Source: Candidozyma auris (lineage: Eukaryota; Ascomycota; Pichiomycetes; Serinales; Metschnikowiaceae). From it: 64,000 bases of DNA. Under the pieces are notes generated by a model. The model was not told where the DNA came from. It ran no database searches and worked only from the letters and a program-made list of their open reading frames with translations. Positions within the stretch are counted from its first letter, which is position 1. Every line of letters starts with the position of its first letter. This document shows positions 10,774 to 20,781 of this stretch, piece after piece. A program made the position numbers and the translations under genes. The stretch covers positions 62,001-126,000 of the forward strand of contig NC_072814.1 of NCBI RefSeq assembly GCF_003013715.1. Direction: 5' to 3'.

Positions 10774-11851
10774 CAGGGACTTCTACAACGTGCCTTGTCT
10801 CATTCTGTAATTGTGATGTACATTGGAGCCTGACCCTCCGCCCACTGACGGGGCTACAGGGCCGCATTCCGTCTTTCGATCCTAATAGTAAAACGATAGA
10901 TCTGCGGGCGATAATGCAAGCTTGTTGAGTTTGTGGGGTGCGCAGATCGCTAGCATGCACGGAAATTTACGATTACGTTGTGCATCACTAAGTATTAGTC
11001 AGGCTTTGAACTCATTAGTCAAACGAAATGGTAAGACACCAGCGGTATTGGCGTGGGGTACTTGAACGAGATAAAGCCGATGCGGCTCGACAATGCGCGG
11101 GGGAAGCATTTTACGAGCTTCTTGCGGCTACGCGAGATTTTGGCGGGTCTTTGTTCCTGGCGATTCCGTGAATGTCCCTCTTCCGGATAACTTTCTCGGC
11201 TAGCAAGCTTGGGCGGCCCGAAAGTCAGCCGACCAACAGAAATGTTCTGCCCGAGTTGTCTTTCGCTGGCCGAGCGAAATGATAGTGCTTGAGTATCTTA
11301 TAGTGGCATCTACCAGACTTTAAGAAATATAGAGTTTGGACGAAAGGCTGAGTCCTATGAGCCTCCAAATGCTAAAAAAGCATAGCAGGCTCGGTAAGTA
11401 GGCATTCTTGGTTGAGACAATGCACGTTGCTGTGTGGTGCTACGTTTGAAAGTTGGGCGAGCAAGCACAATAGCGCCATCAAATAATTTTTTTTGTCTCC
11501 ACTTTAGCTATCATGGATCTCGAGGACCTGGGCGGGGGTCTCAAGGAGTTGAGAGGGGTTTTTGGTGATGGTGATGATGCGCCAATTGAAGTATCTTTTC
11601 TGCTGCTGTCGTAAACTGAGCCTTAATATCCACGAAGCACTATAATGAACTGTTAAATTAAATTATACAGCAAAGCTGGTAATTTTCGACTCTTATTTCT
11701 TCCTCACACGAGGTATCAGGATTTGAGTGCTACGTAGGTACTTCTTGAGGAAAAACCTTTCTTCACTTTTTGACGATTTTTCTTCTCTACAGATGCGTAT
11801 AATGTAGAAGTTCATATTACTATATTGGGACTCGTTAAAAACTGAGCTGAA
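10774..11851. promoter_or_regulatory. Promoter of the sugar transporter and 3' flank of the beta-glucosidase gene
   Basis: About 1.1 kb without a convincing gene. It must hold the transporter promoter. Several CGG/CCG triplets cluster around 11080-11290, which might be zinc-cluster regulator sites, but I see no clearly spaced pair. No good TATA box lies close to the start. Confidence 0.45.
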
Positions 11852-14329
11852 TTAAAGCATGATCCAGTTGGCGCTCTTTTCAATCTCGAAGGTCTGAGTA
11901 ATCTCAAGCTTATCGCTCGAAGAACCAACAGCGACATTATATTCACCGCCCTCCAAAGTCCATTGCTTAATGCTAGTGTTGTAAAACGAACAGGCCAACT
12001 TCTTGTCCATGCTGACCTTGGCTGTTACAGAAGCACTAGCCTTGCAGAAGACCTTGGTGAATCCCTTCAAGCTTTTGACAGCTTGAGGAACAGAAGAATT
12101 CTTGGGTGAGACGTAAGCTTGGACGACAGCTGAACCATCACGGTCACCGGTGTTTTTCACATCGACAGACAAATCGATGGTGTGGTCAGCAACGCTGACC
12201 TTGAGGTTGTCAAACTTGAAAGTCGTGTAAGAAAGGCCATGACCGAAAGCAAACAATGGATCAATCTTACTGATATCGTTATGGCGGTAGCCCATGTAGA
12301 TGTCGTCGAGGTAAGTCAAGCTTAGGCTCTTATCAAGCTCGAAGCTGGTAGCAGCAGAGTTGTCTTCGTATCTTTTTGGCCAAGTGAATGTGAGCTTACC
12401 GCTTGGGTTGTATTCGCCAAAGACAACATCAAATATAGCATTTCCGAGCTCTTCGCCGAGGTAACCAGAGTGCAAGATAGCTTTGGCCTTCTTTTCCCAA
12501 GGAAGAGTGACGGCAGTACCACTTTCAATGATGACGACAGTATTAGGATTGCTGTCTAAAACGGACTCAACAAGCAAGTCTTGGTGTGGTGGCATATCCA
12601 TTGTGGAGCGATCGATGCCTTCAGTCTCAAAATCCTTGTTGAGGCCAGTGATGACGATAACCTGGTCATACTTCTTCGCAAGATCGGCAGCCTCCTTGAT
12701 GTAGTCCTCAGGAGCGACTGCCTTCTCAATACCACAGCCCAAGCTGCCAGCCAGCAATCCGTCCTTGCCAGAGGTGCTCTCGAAGTCAACTTCAAACAAG
12801 TAGTCCTTACCAGCTTCCAAGTAGACCTCCTTGAAGATCTCAGGAGCATTCATTCCCATGTCACTGCCCGAAACGTAGTCGGTGACGTGAGTAGCATGGA
12901 CATCGCCGTTGATCAAAACCTGGGCGCTACCAGCGACCTTCAAGTTGTATCTGTATTTAGCAGACTCAGGAACGTTGATAGTGACCAGGAAAGTTGCGTG
13001 CAAGTGGTGGCCCGGTCTGATGCTAGCAGGGTCAAACTCGAACATCATAACATTGACCTCAGGAACAGTCAACTCGCTTAGAATCTTGCGGTCCCTAACG
13101 GATCTGGGCTCATCGTATGTACGGTATGTGATGGGTTTCTTCGACTTCTCCTTGGCGTAAAGACCCAAGGATGGAAGGACTCTTCTGTTTGGAGCACCAA
13201 TGACCCAGTCAACGTTCGACTCCCCAAGGTTTTCTACCAAAGAGTCGTACAAAGAAACGGGATGGTATGCGTTCACAGTGCAAGCACCACCAGCACAGTA
13301 GTTTGCCTTCTTGGCAGACTCCCCAATGACTAAAACCTTCTTCTTCTGCAATGGAAGAATGCCCTCATTTCTCATCAACACGAGTGCCTCTCTAGCAGCT
13401 TGGCGGTTGAGCGCAACGATCTCTTTGTTGTGGAGCTGACCCTCATCAGCATCCTCGGGAATGCCCGACTTAGCGGCACCGTTGACCAAGGTCAACACAC
13501 CTCTAACGGCCTCGTTCAAGGACTCCTCAGTGATAGTGTTGTGGTAAACGCAACTCTCCACAAGCTTACCTCTCCAGATTGGAGGACCAGGCATCTCGAG
13601 GTGCAAGCCGGCATTGATACTGTCGGCAGTGGAGACAGTTCCGAACCAGTCGGACATGAAACACCCCTTGAAGCCCCACTCCTTCTCGACAATATCTCTC
13701 ATCAAGTATTCATTCTCAGAACCGTGCTTACCTCTGATCTTGTTGTAAGCAGTCATGTATGACTCTGGATCGTTGTTCTTCTGTACAATCATGAATGGGA
13801 GCATGTAAATTTCTCTGAGAGCACGCTCGGAGATTTCCACATTCATGGCCATACGGCTGTCCTCCTTGTCGTTACACGCCAAGTGCTTAGGGCAAATCAT
13901 AACCTTTCTGTCCTTGATACCCTGAGACAAGGCAGAAGCCAACACACCAGTCAAAATTGGGTCTTCACCAAAAGACTCGAAACTTCTACCACCCAAAGGA
14001 CTTCTGGCCATGTTAATTGTAGGACCCAAAAGAAGGTGGGCACCTTTAGCCCGGGCCTGGTCTCCCATCATCTTGCCGAGCTCATACATCAACTCGGTGT
14101 TCCAAGAGCACGCCAAAACAGTACCGCTGGGAATGGATGCTGTAGGAACAGCGTCGGTGAATTTGGTGCCTCTGACACCGTAGGGCCCATCAGAAAATCT
14201 CAAGGAAGGCACACCTAGACGGTGGACAGGGTGAGTGTGCCAGAAGTCTCTTCCGCTGGTGAGCTTGGCTTTCTCTTCCACGGTCAATTTGGAGATCACG
14301 TCGTCGATGTCAATTTGTTTCACCTCCAT
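11852..14329 (-). CDS. GH3 beta-glucosidase, intracellular, PA14-containing
   Basis: The 825-residue protein is a glycoside hydrolase family 3 enzyme that removes terminal beta-glucose from cellobiose or aryl and plant glucosides. The N-terminal barrel contains RFSDGPYGVRG, GPTINMARSPLGGRSFESFGEDP, KHLACND and the nucleophile Asp227 in MSDWFG. A PA14-like insert spans about residues 390-560. The second catalytic domain contains FETEGIDRSTMDMP and FAFGHGLSYT, and the C-terminal fibronectin-III-like domain follows. The order and length match yeast BglI of Kluyveromyces type. No signal peptide is seen, so it is likely cytosolic. An in-frame ATG at 14440 lies upstream of the TATA box at 14381-14392, so I start at 14329 (MEVKQIDIDD). 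It lies upstream of, and on the same strand as, the sugar permease gene. Confidence 0.93.
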   Translation of the reverse strand: MEVKQIDIDDVISKLTVEEKAKLTSGRDFWHTHPVHRLGVPSLRFSDGPYGVRGTKFTDAVPTASIPSGTVLACSWNTELMYELGKMMGDQARAKGAHLLLGPTINMARSPLGGRSFESFGEDPILTGVLASALSQGIKDRKVMICPKHLACNDKEDSRMAMNVEISERALREIYMLPFMIVQKNNDPESYMTAYNKIRGKHGSENEYLMRDIVEKEWGFKGCFMSDWFGTVSTADSINAGLHLEMPGPPIWRGKLVESCVYHNTITEESLNEAVRGVLTLVNGAAKSGIPEDADEGQLHNKEIVALNRQAAREALVLMRNEGILPLQKKKVLVIGESAKKANYCAGGACTVNAYHPVSLYDSLVENLGESNVDWVIGAPNRRVLPSLGLYAKEKSKKPITYRTYDEPRSVRDRKILSELTVPEVNVMMFEFDPASIRPGHHLHATFLVTINVPESAKYRYNLKVAGSAQVLINGDVHATHVTDYVSGSDMGMNAPEIFKEVYLEAGKDYLFEVDFESTSGKDGLLAGSLGCGIEKAVAPEDYIKEAADLAKKYDQVIVITGLNKDFETEGIDRSTMDMPPHQDLLVESVLDSNPNTVVIIESGTAVTLPWEKKAKAILHSGYLGEELGNAIFDVVFGEYNPSGKLTFTWPKRYEDNSAATSFELDKSLSLTYLDDIYMGYRHNDISKIDPLFAFGHGLSYTTFKFDNLKVSVADHTIDLSVDVKNTGDRDGSAVVQAYVSPKNSSVPQAVKSLKGFTKVFCKASASVTAKVSMDKKLACSFYNTSIKQWTLEGGEYNVAVGSSSDKLEITQTFEIEKSANWIML

Positions 14330-14380
14330 TGCAAAATTATTCCTACTTAATGTGAAGAGGGGAATTGGCAATAGGAAATG

Positions 14381-14392
14381 CCTATTTATATA
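14381..14392 (-). promoter_or_regulatory. TATA box of the beta-glucosidase gene
   Basis: TATATAAATAGG on the minus strand lies about 52 nt before the ATG at 14329. It falls between that ATG and the in-frame upstream ATG at 14440, which argues against the upstream start. Confidence 0.65.
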
Positions 14393-15715
14393 GTGTGCTC
14401 GAGGTAGAGAACGTGGGGAAGTAGCGCGGAGAGATCTCATCGTGCGTTATAGTGGGGCGCCCATTAGTCAACGCCAGTGGCAGTAAGGTTCGATTTTTCC
14501 GCTTCTTGCACTCCAGCAGTAAAGACTACACAGACAGCAAATTACACAAAAAAATAGCACAACGAAATGGCATGGGACAATTGCCCACATCAGCGATTCA
14601 TTGAATCGTTTTCAAATACCGTTTTTTGTCTGATTCAACAAAACGAAGACGGAATACGGTATTGTTAAAGCCATTCTTAAGCGGAATTCGCGAGGCAAGC
14701 TTCGCCCAAAACGCACGGCAGCAAAAACTTGCCGCTTTTCCCGTAACGTCCTCGTAAAATTTTGCAACCTCTACGTTGTCACGATATTGAATACGGACCA
14801 CTTCACACAAGTCCGAAATGCGGATCGATGAAGGCGCGAAGACGTACATGCATCCCCCACGACGGAACATTGTTACTGCGAGGTTCTTTGTTACCCCACT
14901 CTCGCCTAAAATGCGGGCTCTTGGAGTTGCCCTTATAGGCTGTGAACTCGGCAATCCCCCGACAATGGAAAGATGAGGTTTTCGCTGGACATGCCGACCT
15001 TTCGGCCGAACATTTTTTTTTTGAAATCCACTGTGGAAAAAATTGGGCTGCAAGTTGAAAAAAGAAAATATTCTCCCCCTTACAGATACTGGGTAATTGT
15101 GCTCTCGAGGACTATTTACCGGATTTAACGGTTCTACATAGTTCACGTCGAGCAAGGTTGAGGAATATTACGTTCCATTTGTTGGAGGGGACCACTTGCT
15201 TCAAAACTAAGCGTCACCTGGATTATCGTTTTAGGCGAAACTTTGTCCTGGGGTTTAGAGCTAATTTCAATCTGAGACGTCTGTGTGCTGTCTCGAGGCA
15301 TAAAAGAATAGCAATGACATTGATTGACTTGAAGCTTTGACAGACAAATCAAGTGTTTCCATAAAATCTCGATACGAAGAGAATGTAAGGTTTGTGTCGA
15401 ATGCTTCGAGCTGCGCAACTTTTGCTAGTGGAGATTTACACAACTGGTTAATATTGAACTGCATAAGTTTCTACAAAGATTATTCCCACCTTCCGTTGGT
15501 ATACTCTAGCGTTGGGTAAGTAGATTGACTGGCCTGCACCCTTGGCGTATGTGAGAATTTCTACTCCGTTTATTCAGTCTTCACAACTAAGATGCTCTAC
15601 ATCGATAAGACGTGCCTATCTTTATGTCACAACTCATCTCTATTTAGAACCCATATATCTATTTTTCAAATATGGAGGCACGAAAAATCTTATTGCAAAT
15701 CAACTTGTAAGCTTT
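14393..15715. other. Gene-free stretch between the beta-glucosidase gene and the LRA3 remnant
   Basis: About 1.3 kb. It includes the distal beta-glucosidase promoter. The part next to 15715 is where the rest of LRA3 should be, but I find no LRA3-like sequence in any frame. Open frames here lack an ATG or family resemblance. Confidence 0.5.
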
Positions 15716-16021
15716 TTAATCGGCGTCCTGCAAGAGTTTAAAAAAATGGGACTTGACTAACCAACAAGATGGTGGGCCTCCGAAACCAGTGGCGAAACCT
15801 GTGCTGCCATCTGTAGCCTCAATCTCAACACAGAAAGAACCCAAAACGTTGATACCCCAAGACACCCTGGATTTACCGTATTCTGCATACTTAGACATGG
15901 GGTTGGAGATATCGCTATCAACGAGCCAGTGTCCATTTTCGACATTGTGGTAGTCTCCACCGATCCCTTTTCCATCCAAAAGGTACGTCTTTACCGACTT
16001 GATTTTAGGAAAAGAGGACAT
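15716..16021 (-). pseudogene. LRA3: Truncated L-rhamnonate dehydratase (LRA3 5' fragment)
   Basis: The 101 codons (MSSFPKIKSVKTYLLDGKG onward, through WLVDSDISNPMSKYAEYGKS and GFATGFGGPPSCWLVKSHFF) are clearly the N-terminal capping domain of yeast L-rhamnonate dehydratase, an enolase/mandelate-racemase-family enzyme of the LRA rhamnose pathway (rhamnose to pyruvate and lactaldehyde). The family is normally about 390-400 residues. Here a TAA ends the frame at about residue 101 and no downstream match is visible, so the barrel with all catalytic metal ligands is gone. The surviving part has no frameshift, which suggests a fairly recent deletion or rearrangement. The ATG at 16021 is the natural start. 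An upstream in-frame GTG is not needed. A role for the short product is unlikely. Confidence 0.85.
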
Positions 16022-16850
16022 GGTAGTCAAATTCGATGTTGACCACACAACTCATTTCATGGCTTCTTATAACCCAGCGTCGCAACAAAGATGTTCCGCC
16101 GTCGAATAGTGGGGTACTATCACCGTATGGGTGCGTGTCCCTCATCCAATCATCTCACTTTAGCACTGTGCCTTACACTGGCTGGAAATCGATAAGGTAA
16201 GGCTCCTTTAACTTTTCATTGTGTCAAACTGTGTGTTTTGTTTGCCGTAAAGTGAAGGATTGGATCGACTCTGTGTGTAATTCTGACAGGCAAAAAGACG
16301 CCTAATGAAGTTGCAGCCACCTCGAGACTTCAACAGTTTTTAAGACAGCTGAAATTTTAACAGTTACATAGTATTGGCTGGGACACTTCGACTCAGTCGC
16401 GAAATGTGACTAGGAAAAAAAAAATCCTTATCATTATCGACAGACCCGTGGAAACTGCTATTTTTGCAGCCACCTCCGCGCACTAAAATTTAGCCGACCT
16501 AGCAGAGCCCAAGAAAAGCAACCTCGGGCTTCTCGGCCACTCGCCGATGTCTCAACCCAGAGCAAAATGAACAGACAAACAGTGTGAATTCCTACTTTTC
16601 TTGGATATTTAAAAGCTGTTCATAATCGAGATCAACTTACACAAACACATATTTGATTAGCCACGGGTATTTGTGTAGCGGATAACAAGCGCTAGGAAGT
16701 GATTTTCGCAGAGTTGTCCGTTCCTCTGCCCCACCATTAGATATAAGAGCGCGGTGATTCGGCCCCGCTCCTCACATAGTGAAGAATCATCACCAGCAAT
16801 ATACAAAGCTAGAAGTATCTGCCAAAAGCAAAAAGCAAGAAACAGATTGC
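16022..16850. promoter_or_regulatory. Divergent promoter region, LRA3 remnant and CYB2
   Basis: The region has a CCAAT at 16146-16150, a possible HAP-complex site that would fit respiratory control of CYB2. It has TATTTAAA at about 16606 and ATATAAG at 16741, about 105 nt before the CYB2 ATG, either of which could be the TATA element. A CCCCACC at about 16730 resembles a Mig1 core. These sites are short and inferred only from matches. Confidence 0.4.
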
Positions 16851-18536
16851 ATGTTTACAAGAGGAGTCACTTTTATTGGCTGTTCCCGCAGAGTGCCGAA
16901 GGGCATCAATGGTCGAAGACTTGTTTCTAGTAGAGTCGCACCTCATGGAGTAAAATCTAGCAATTGGAAAGTACCTTCAATGTCGGCAGTGTTGCTTTCT
17001 GCTGCTGCAATTTCGTGGTTTTCAAATCCCGGTCCTTTGGCATTGGATACCCAAACACAAGGAGTCACAGTCGAGGAGTTACAGAAGCATACTTCTCCAG
17101 ATAGCGTTTGGGTAGCCATCAATGGTAAAGTCTATGACTTGACAGAGTTCTTGACAAGGCACCCGGGAGGAGCTGGTATCATTTTGAAATACGCTGGCAA
17201 AAATGCCTCTGTCATCTTCAACAAATTCCATGCCCCAAATTTCGTGGACAAGTACTTGACTCCCGAAGAATGTTTGGGTCCTTTGATTGGAGAGTTAGAG
17301 CCCGCTCAAGACATCACAGAGGTTGGTGATAGCGAGTTGAGACAAGAGTACATTGACAACATGCCGCCCCTTTCAGAAGTTTTTCGTGTCAGCGACTTCG
17401 AGTATATTGCTAAAAAAATCCTTCCACCCTCTGCATGGTACTACTACTCAAGTGCCGCTGATGATGAAGTTTCCCTCAGAGAGAACCACAATGCCTTTTC
17501 TAGAATATTTTTCAATCCACGCGTGCTCGTGGATGTGAGCAACGTTGATATGTCCACCACTTTGATGGGTCTGCCGGCCTCGGTGCCTTTTTATTCTTCC
17601 GCCACTGCACAAGGAAAGTTGGGGCACCCTGATGGAGAATGCTCGATTGCAAGGGGGTGTGGAAAAGAAGGTGTCATCCAGATGATCTCTAACTATTCAT
17701 CTTATCCTTTGGCAGACATTGTTGGCGCTGCGCAAAAGGGTCAACCCCAGTGGTTTCAGTTATATCATGAAGGTGAGTCCAATTCAAAACAATTAGTTTC
17801 AGAGTGTGAGGAGCTCGGCCTCAAAGCAATTTTTGTCACTGTTGACACTCCCGAGCTTGGTCGCAGAGAAAAGGACATGAAACTTCGTGCACAGATTGAG
17901 GCCAATTCCGATCTGCTGGAAGACTCCTCGGGCGCCCAAGAGTTGCAGTCTGCCGTTAGTTACGGGAAAGACACCTCTGTAACTTGGAAAGACGTCGAAA
18001 ATATTGCTTCGTGGACTAAAATTCCAGTGGCTGTCAAGGGAGTACAGAGTGTTGAAGATGTTGTCTTGGCTGCTGAGAAAGGAGTGAAGGCGGTAGTGAT
18101 TTCTAACCACGGTGGCCGTCAGTTGGACTATGCCCGTGCCCCGGTCGAGGTATTGGCAGATGCAATGCCCGTTCTCAAAGAGAAAGGGTTGGACAGAAAG
18201 ATAGACATTTTCGTAGATGGAGGAGTCAGACGCGGGTCTGACATCATCAAATGTTTGGCATTGGGTGCCAAGGGTGTTGGTTTGGGCAGAGTGTTCCTTT
18301 ACGCTAACTCGTGCTACGGAGAGGAAGGTGTTAGAAAAGCCATAGAGTTGTTGAAGTCCGAAATGATATTGGACATGAAACTTCTAGGGGTTACCAAGAT
18401 CTCAGACCTCGGCCCTCAACATTTGGACTTGAGAGGTCTCCACGCAAGGCTACCACCCAACGACAATCTATACTACGAAAATTATGAGCCATTATCACCA
18501 CCTACTTTTCAACATGAGCGTTTGGAGAGGCGTTGA
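16851..18536 (+). CDS. CYB2: L-lactate dehydrogenase (cytochrome), flavocytochrome b2
   Basis: The 561-residue mitochondrial intermembrane-space enzyme oxidises L-lactate to pyruvate and passes electrons through heme b2 to cytochrome c. The N-terminus is Arg-rich followed by a hydrophobic segment (residues about 45-60), a bipartite presequence. The cytochrome b5 domain has heme ligands His104 (HPGGAG) and His127 (NKFHAPN). The FMN barrel contains YYYSSAADDE, SSATAQGKLGHPDGE, the catalytic His420 and Arg423 in NHGGRQLD, and DGGVRRGSD. The length is near the 591 residues of the S. cerevisiae protein. I start at the ATG at 16851. A longer frame would need a GTG at 16779. CTG codon 241 aligns with a serine in S. 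cerevisiae as I recall it, in line with CUG-Ser decoding. Confidence 0.95.
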   Translation: MFTRGVTFIGCSRRVPKGINGRRLVSSRVAPHGVKSSNWKVPSMSAVLLSAAAISWFSNPGPLALDTQTQGVTVEELQKHTSPDSVWVAINGKVYDLTEFLTRHPGGAGIILKYAGKNASVIFNKFHAPNFVDKYLTPEECLGPLIGELEPAQDITEVGDSELRQEYIDNMPPLSEVFRVSDFEYIAKKILPPSAWYYYSSAADDEVSLRENHNAFSRIFFNPRVLVDVSNVDMSTTLMGLPASVPFYSSATAQGKLGHPDGECSIARGCGKEGVIQMISNYSSYPLADIVGAAQKGQPQWFQLYHEGESNSKQLVSECEELGLKAIFVTVDTPELGRREKDMKLRAQIEANSDLLEDSSGAQELQSAVSYGKDTSVTWKDVENIASWTKIPVAVKGVQSVEDVVLAAEKGVKAVVISNHGGRQLDYARAPVEVLADAMPVLKEKGLDRKIDIFVDGGVRRGSDIIKCLALGAKGVGLGRVFLYANSCYGEEGVRKAIELLKSEMILDMKLLGVTKISDLGPQHLDLRGLHARLPPNDNLYYENYEPLSPPTFQHERLERR

Positions 18537-19158
18537 AAAAAGGTAGTACACACAACTTGCAGAGAGTTTTTCCGACAATTCCAAGTGGAGAACGTTTGTC
18601 AAATTTCCCACCTTCCTTCGGGGTATGATTCGTCGCACTTACCGCTCGTCTATATAAGCTGGGCTCTCCCAACATTTTTATCTTTTCTAGAGGACAACAT
18701 TTTTCCATACGTGATATTCGTCCGTGATTCTACCAGCATCTTGTCCATAGTTTCATGAAAATCTCAGTCATACATCATTTCATTATTGAAACACTCTTGC
18801 GTTGACTTTCTGTTGCAAGGCTCTGATTCACTGATCATAACTTATAAGAACGTAATGGAAAGAATCTAACACTTTTTGAGCCCTGTACAATAACACTTCA
18901 CCCATCAGAAGTTCAAGGAGCAACAAGGATGATTAATGACCTTCTAAGGATTGTTATCTATTCAGGATCCCTCTGTTAAACACTGCACATCAAGAAATTG
19001 TTGTTAGTAATATCGATCCATCAGCTTAGAAAAACTACTTCGGTCTTTTGGAATTAGAGCTTGAGAAGTTGAGACCTTGAATTGACAATTACTTGTTTTT
19101 CAGCATTCAGAAGCCTGTGAATTTTTCGAAAGTGCTTCTGACTGTCGAGGTTACCAAC
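18537..19158. other. Gene-free stretch after CYB2
   Basis: About 0.6 kb. It holds the CYB2 3' end. I see no gene, RNA or repeat in it. Confidence 0.5.
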
Positions 19159-20428
19159 AATGACTAATGCAACCAAAAGGATTGGTGAACGCGTTCTCAT
19201 TGCTCGTCAGTTTGCCCAACGGGTTGCACCTCGGTATAAAGAGACTCTCATGAACAAAGGAGAACCCGGATCTGGTCTGGGGCAGTTATCAATGATTTGG
19301 AACGATTCTAAATTCGCAATCTCAATCTAAAGGATGCTGAATATAAGAGACTACATTGGCGTGACGGCAAGAAGGGTAACAAACTGAGAGCGAAATGCGT
19401 TTTGAGTAGCGCATACAACTAAAACCCAGGGCTCATGACGGGGGAAAGGTTCTATCAAGAAGCGGTAGTGCACGTAACCGTCCGGGGGTTTTTTCGAGAT
19501 CGACCTTAGTTCCTCCTGACCGAATATTCGCCCGAACTCACGTGGGAACCAAATCTTACTTTTTCCGACATGTATTTCGTTAACCACTCCACTTATGTCA
19601 GGATTGTTTATCAAACCTTCACCAAAACCTTCTTGTTTGGATACCATACCTTCGAAGGAGTACACTGACATTTTACATGTTTATTATGATGACATAATCG
19701 AAACTCTCCGCTATAAAATGATACATGCATTGGACCAGTTCGCTCTCAATAAGCTTGAAGGGCTGCATAACTATGATGCTAGGTTGAGTGAATATAGGCG
19801 TTGGGTTGACAGCCAGGACGAATGTATCAAACATTATGTCTCAGGAAAGTTGGGTACTGGCCCTATTGATGCGTCGGTTAAAGGTTACTACGCACGTATC
19901 CTGGAGATCGATATTAGAAAGTTGAAATCGGTTATTGACAAATACTTGTGTCTTATACTCAAGAATAATGTTGACTCTTCAAGAATCCCGGTCGTCATCT
20001 ATCAAAACTACCACAAACTCTGGGAGCAAATTTAAATAGCTGGTGAATTTGATCCTATCGATCGTCAGATTGCGGAGCTAAAATCATACTACAGATCGTT
20101 AAAAGTATGTCGTGAATATCATGACCATCTTAAAATCTGGCCCCAACCAAGCGACTGGAAAATCGAATGGATGGCTAGATTGTTCAGTCCATATAATTAT
20201 TCTGATCGGTCTTTGGGAAGACTTTTTCAAACTCTTAACGGTTCAGATCTTGATAAGAAGTATAAAGAGTGTATTGAAAGAGAGTCGATGGTTGGAGCGT
20301 ATACCTTACTTGTTGTCGACAAGCTTGTTAAATTATGTGCTTATGAATTAGACCTCAAAATCAAGAAAACCAAGCACAGGAAAGCCAAGAAACTGGGTTC
20401 CAAGCATACGATAACAAGAAATCCATAA
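19159..20428 (+). pseudogene. Decayed gene of unknown function
   Basis: A chain of protein-like segments suggests one broken gene of about 420 codons. It starts at ATG 19159 (MTNATKRIGERVLIARQF), shifts frame near 19305 to NLNLKDAEYKRLHWRDGK, meets stops at about 19420 and 19508, and shifts again to an open frame at 19595-20032. An in-frame TAA at 20033 is followed by 131 more open codons in the same frame to 20428. That last part is Lys-rich and ends KTKHRKAKKLGSKHT. I do not recognise the family. No transmembrane segment or known motif is visible. It could be a retroelement or other accessory gene, or a fast-evolving host gene lost in this strain. The same-frame continuation after the TAA is the best evidence that it is a relic and not chance. 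Confidence 0.5.
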
Positions 20429-20781
20429 GATTGAGTCCCAGACTTATCTTCCACCATTAGGTATGGCAATCAAAGTCGTTTATTTTAGCCTATTCTGGGC
20501 TGCAACACTATTCTTTTTGAAAGTCGCATGAACAAATCATTCTACGTTTTGATACTTTCGCTTGTTTTTGGATAAATGGACTTGGGGACAGAGGAAAACT
20601 AAAGTTCAAGTCTTGCCTGAATTTATTTTAAGTTCATCGGGGTAGACTACCAAGCCATGATGGTTACTATATTTGGCTTACGAAACTCGAATACCTACAG
20701 TAGTAGAGAGTTCTGTACTTGTAGATACTCTACAGATTGTTACTGAAGATTCTTGTGTTAAAATTTTAGTAGCCTAAGCAC

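Noticed and set aside
11080..11290. Gal4-type CGG-N11-CCG sites upstream of the sugar transporter
   Set aside because: CGG/CCG triplets are frequent but none has convincing paired spacing.
14330..14440. In-frame upstream ATG extending the beta-glucosidase by 37 residues
   Set aside because: A TATA box lies between the two ATGs, and the extra residues show no family match or convincing signal peptide.
14598..15155. 185-codon minus-strand open frame
   Set aside because: It begins at TTG, has no recognisable domain, and lies in a region with several unrelated overlapping frames.
16779..16850. Longer CYB2 start
   Set aside because: It would need GTG. The ATG at 16851 gives a good mitochondrial presequence.
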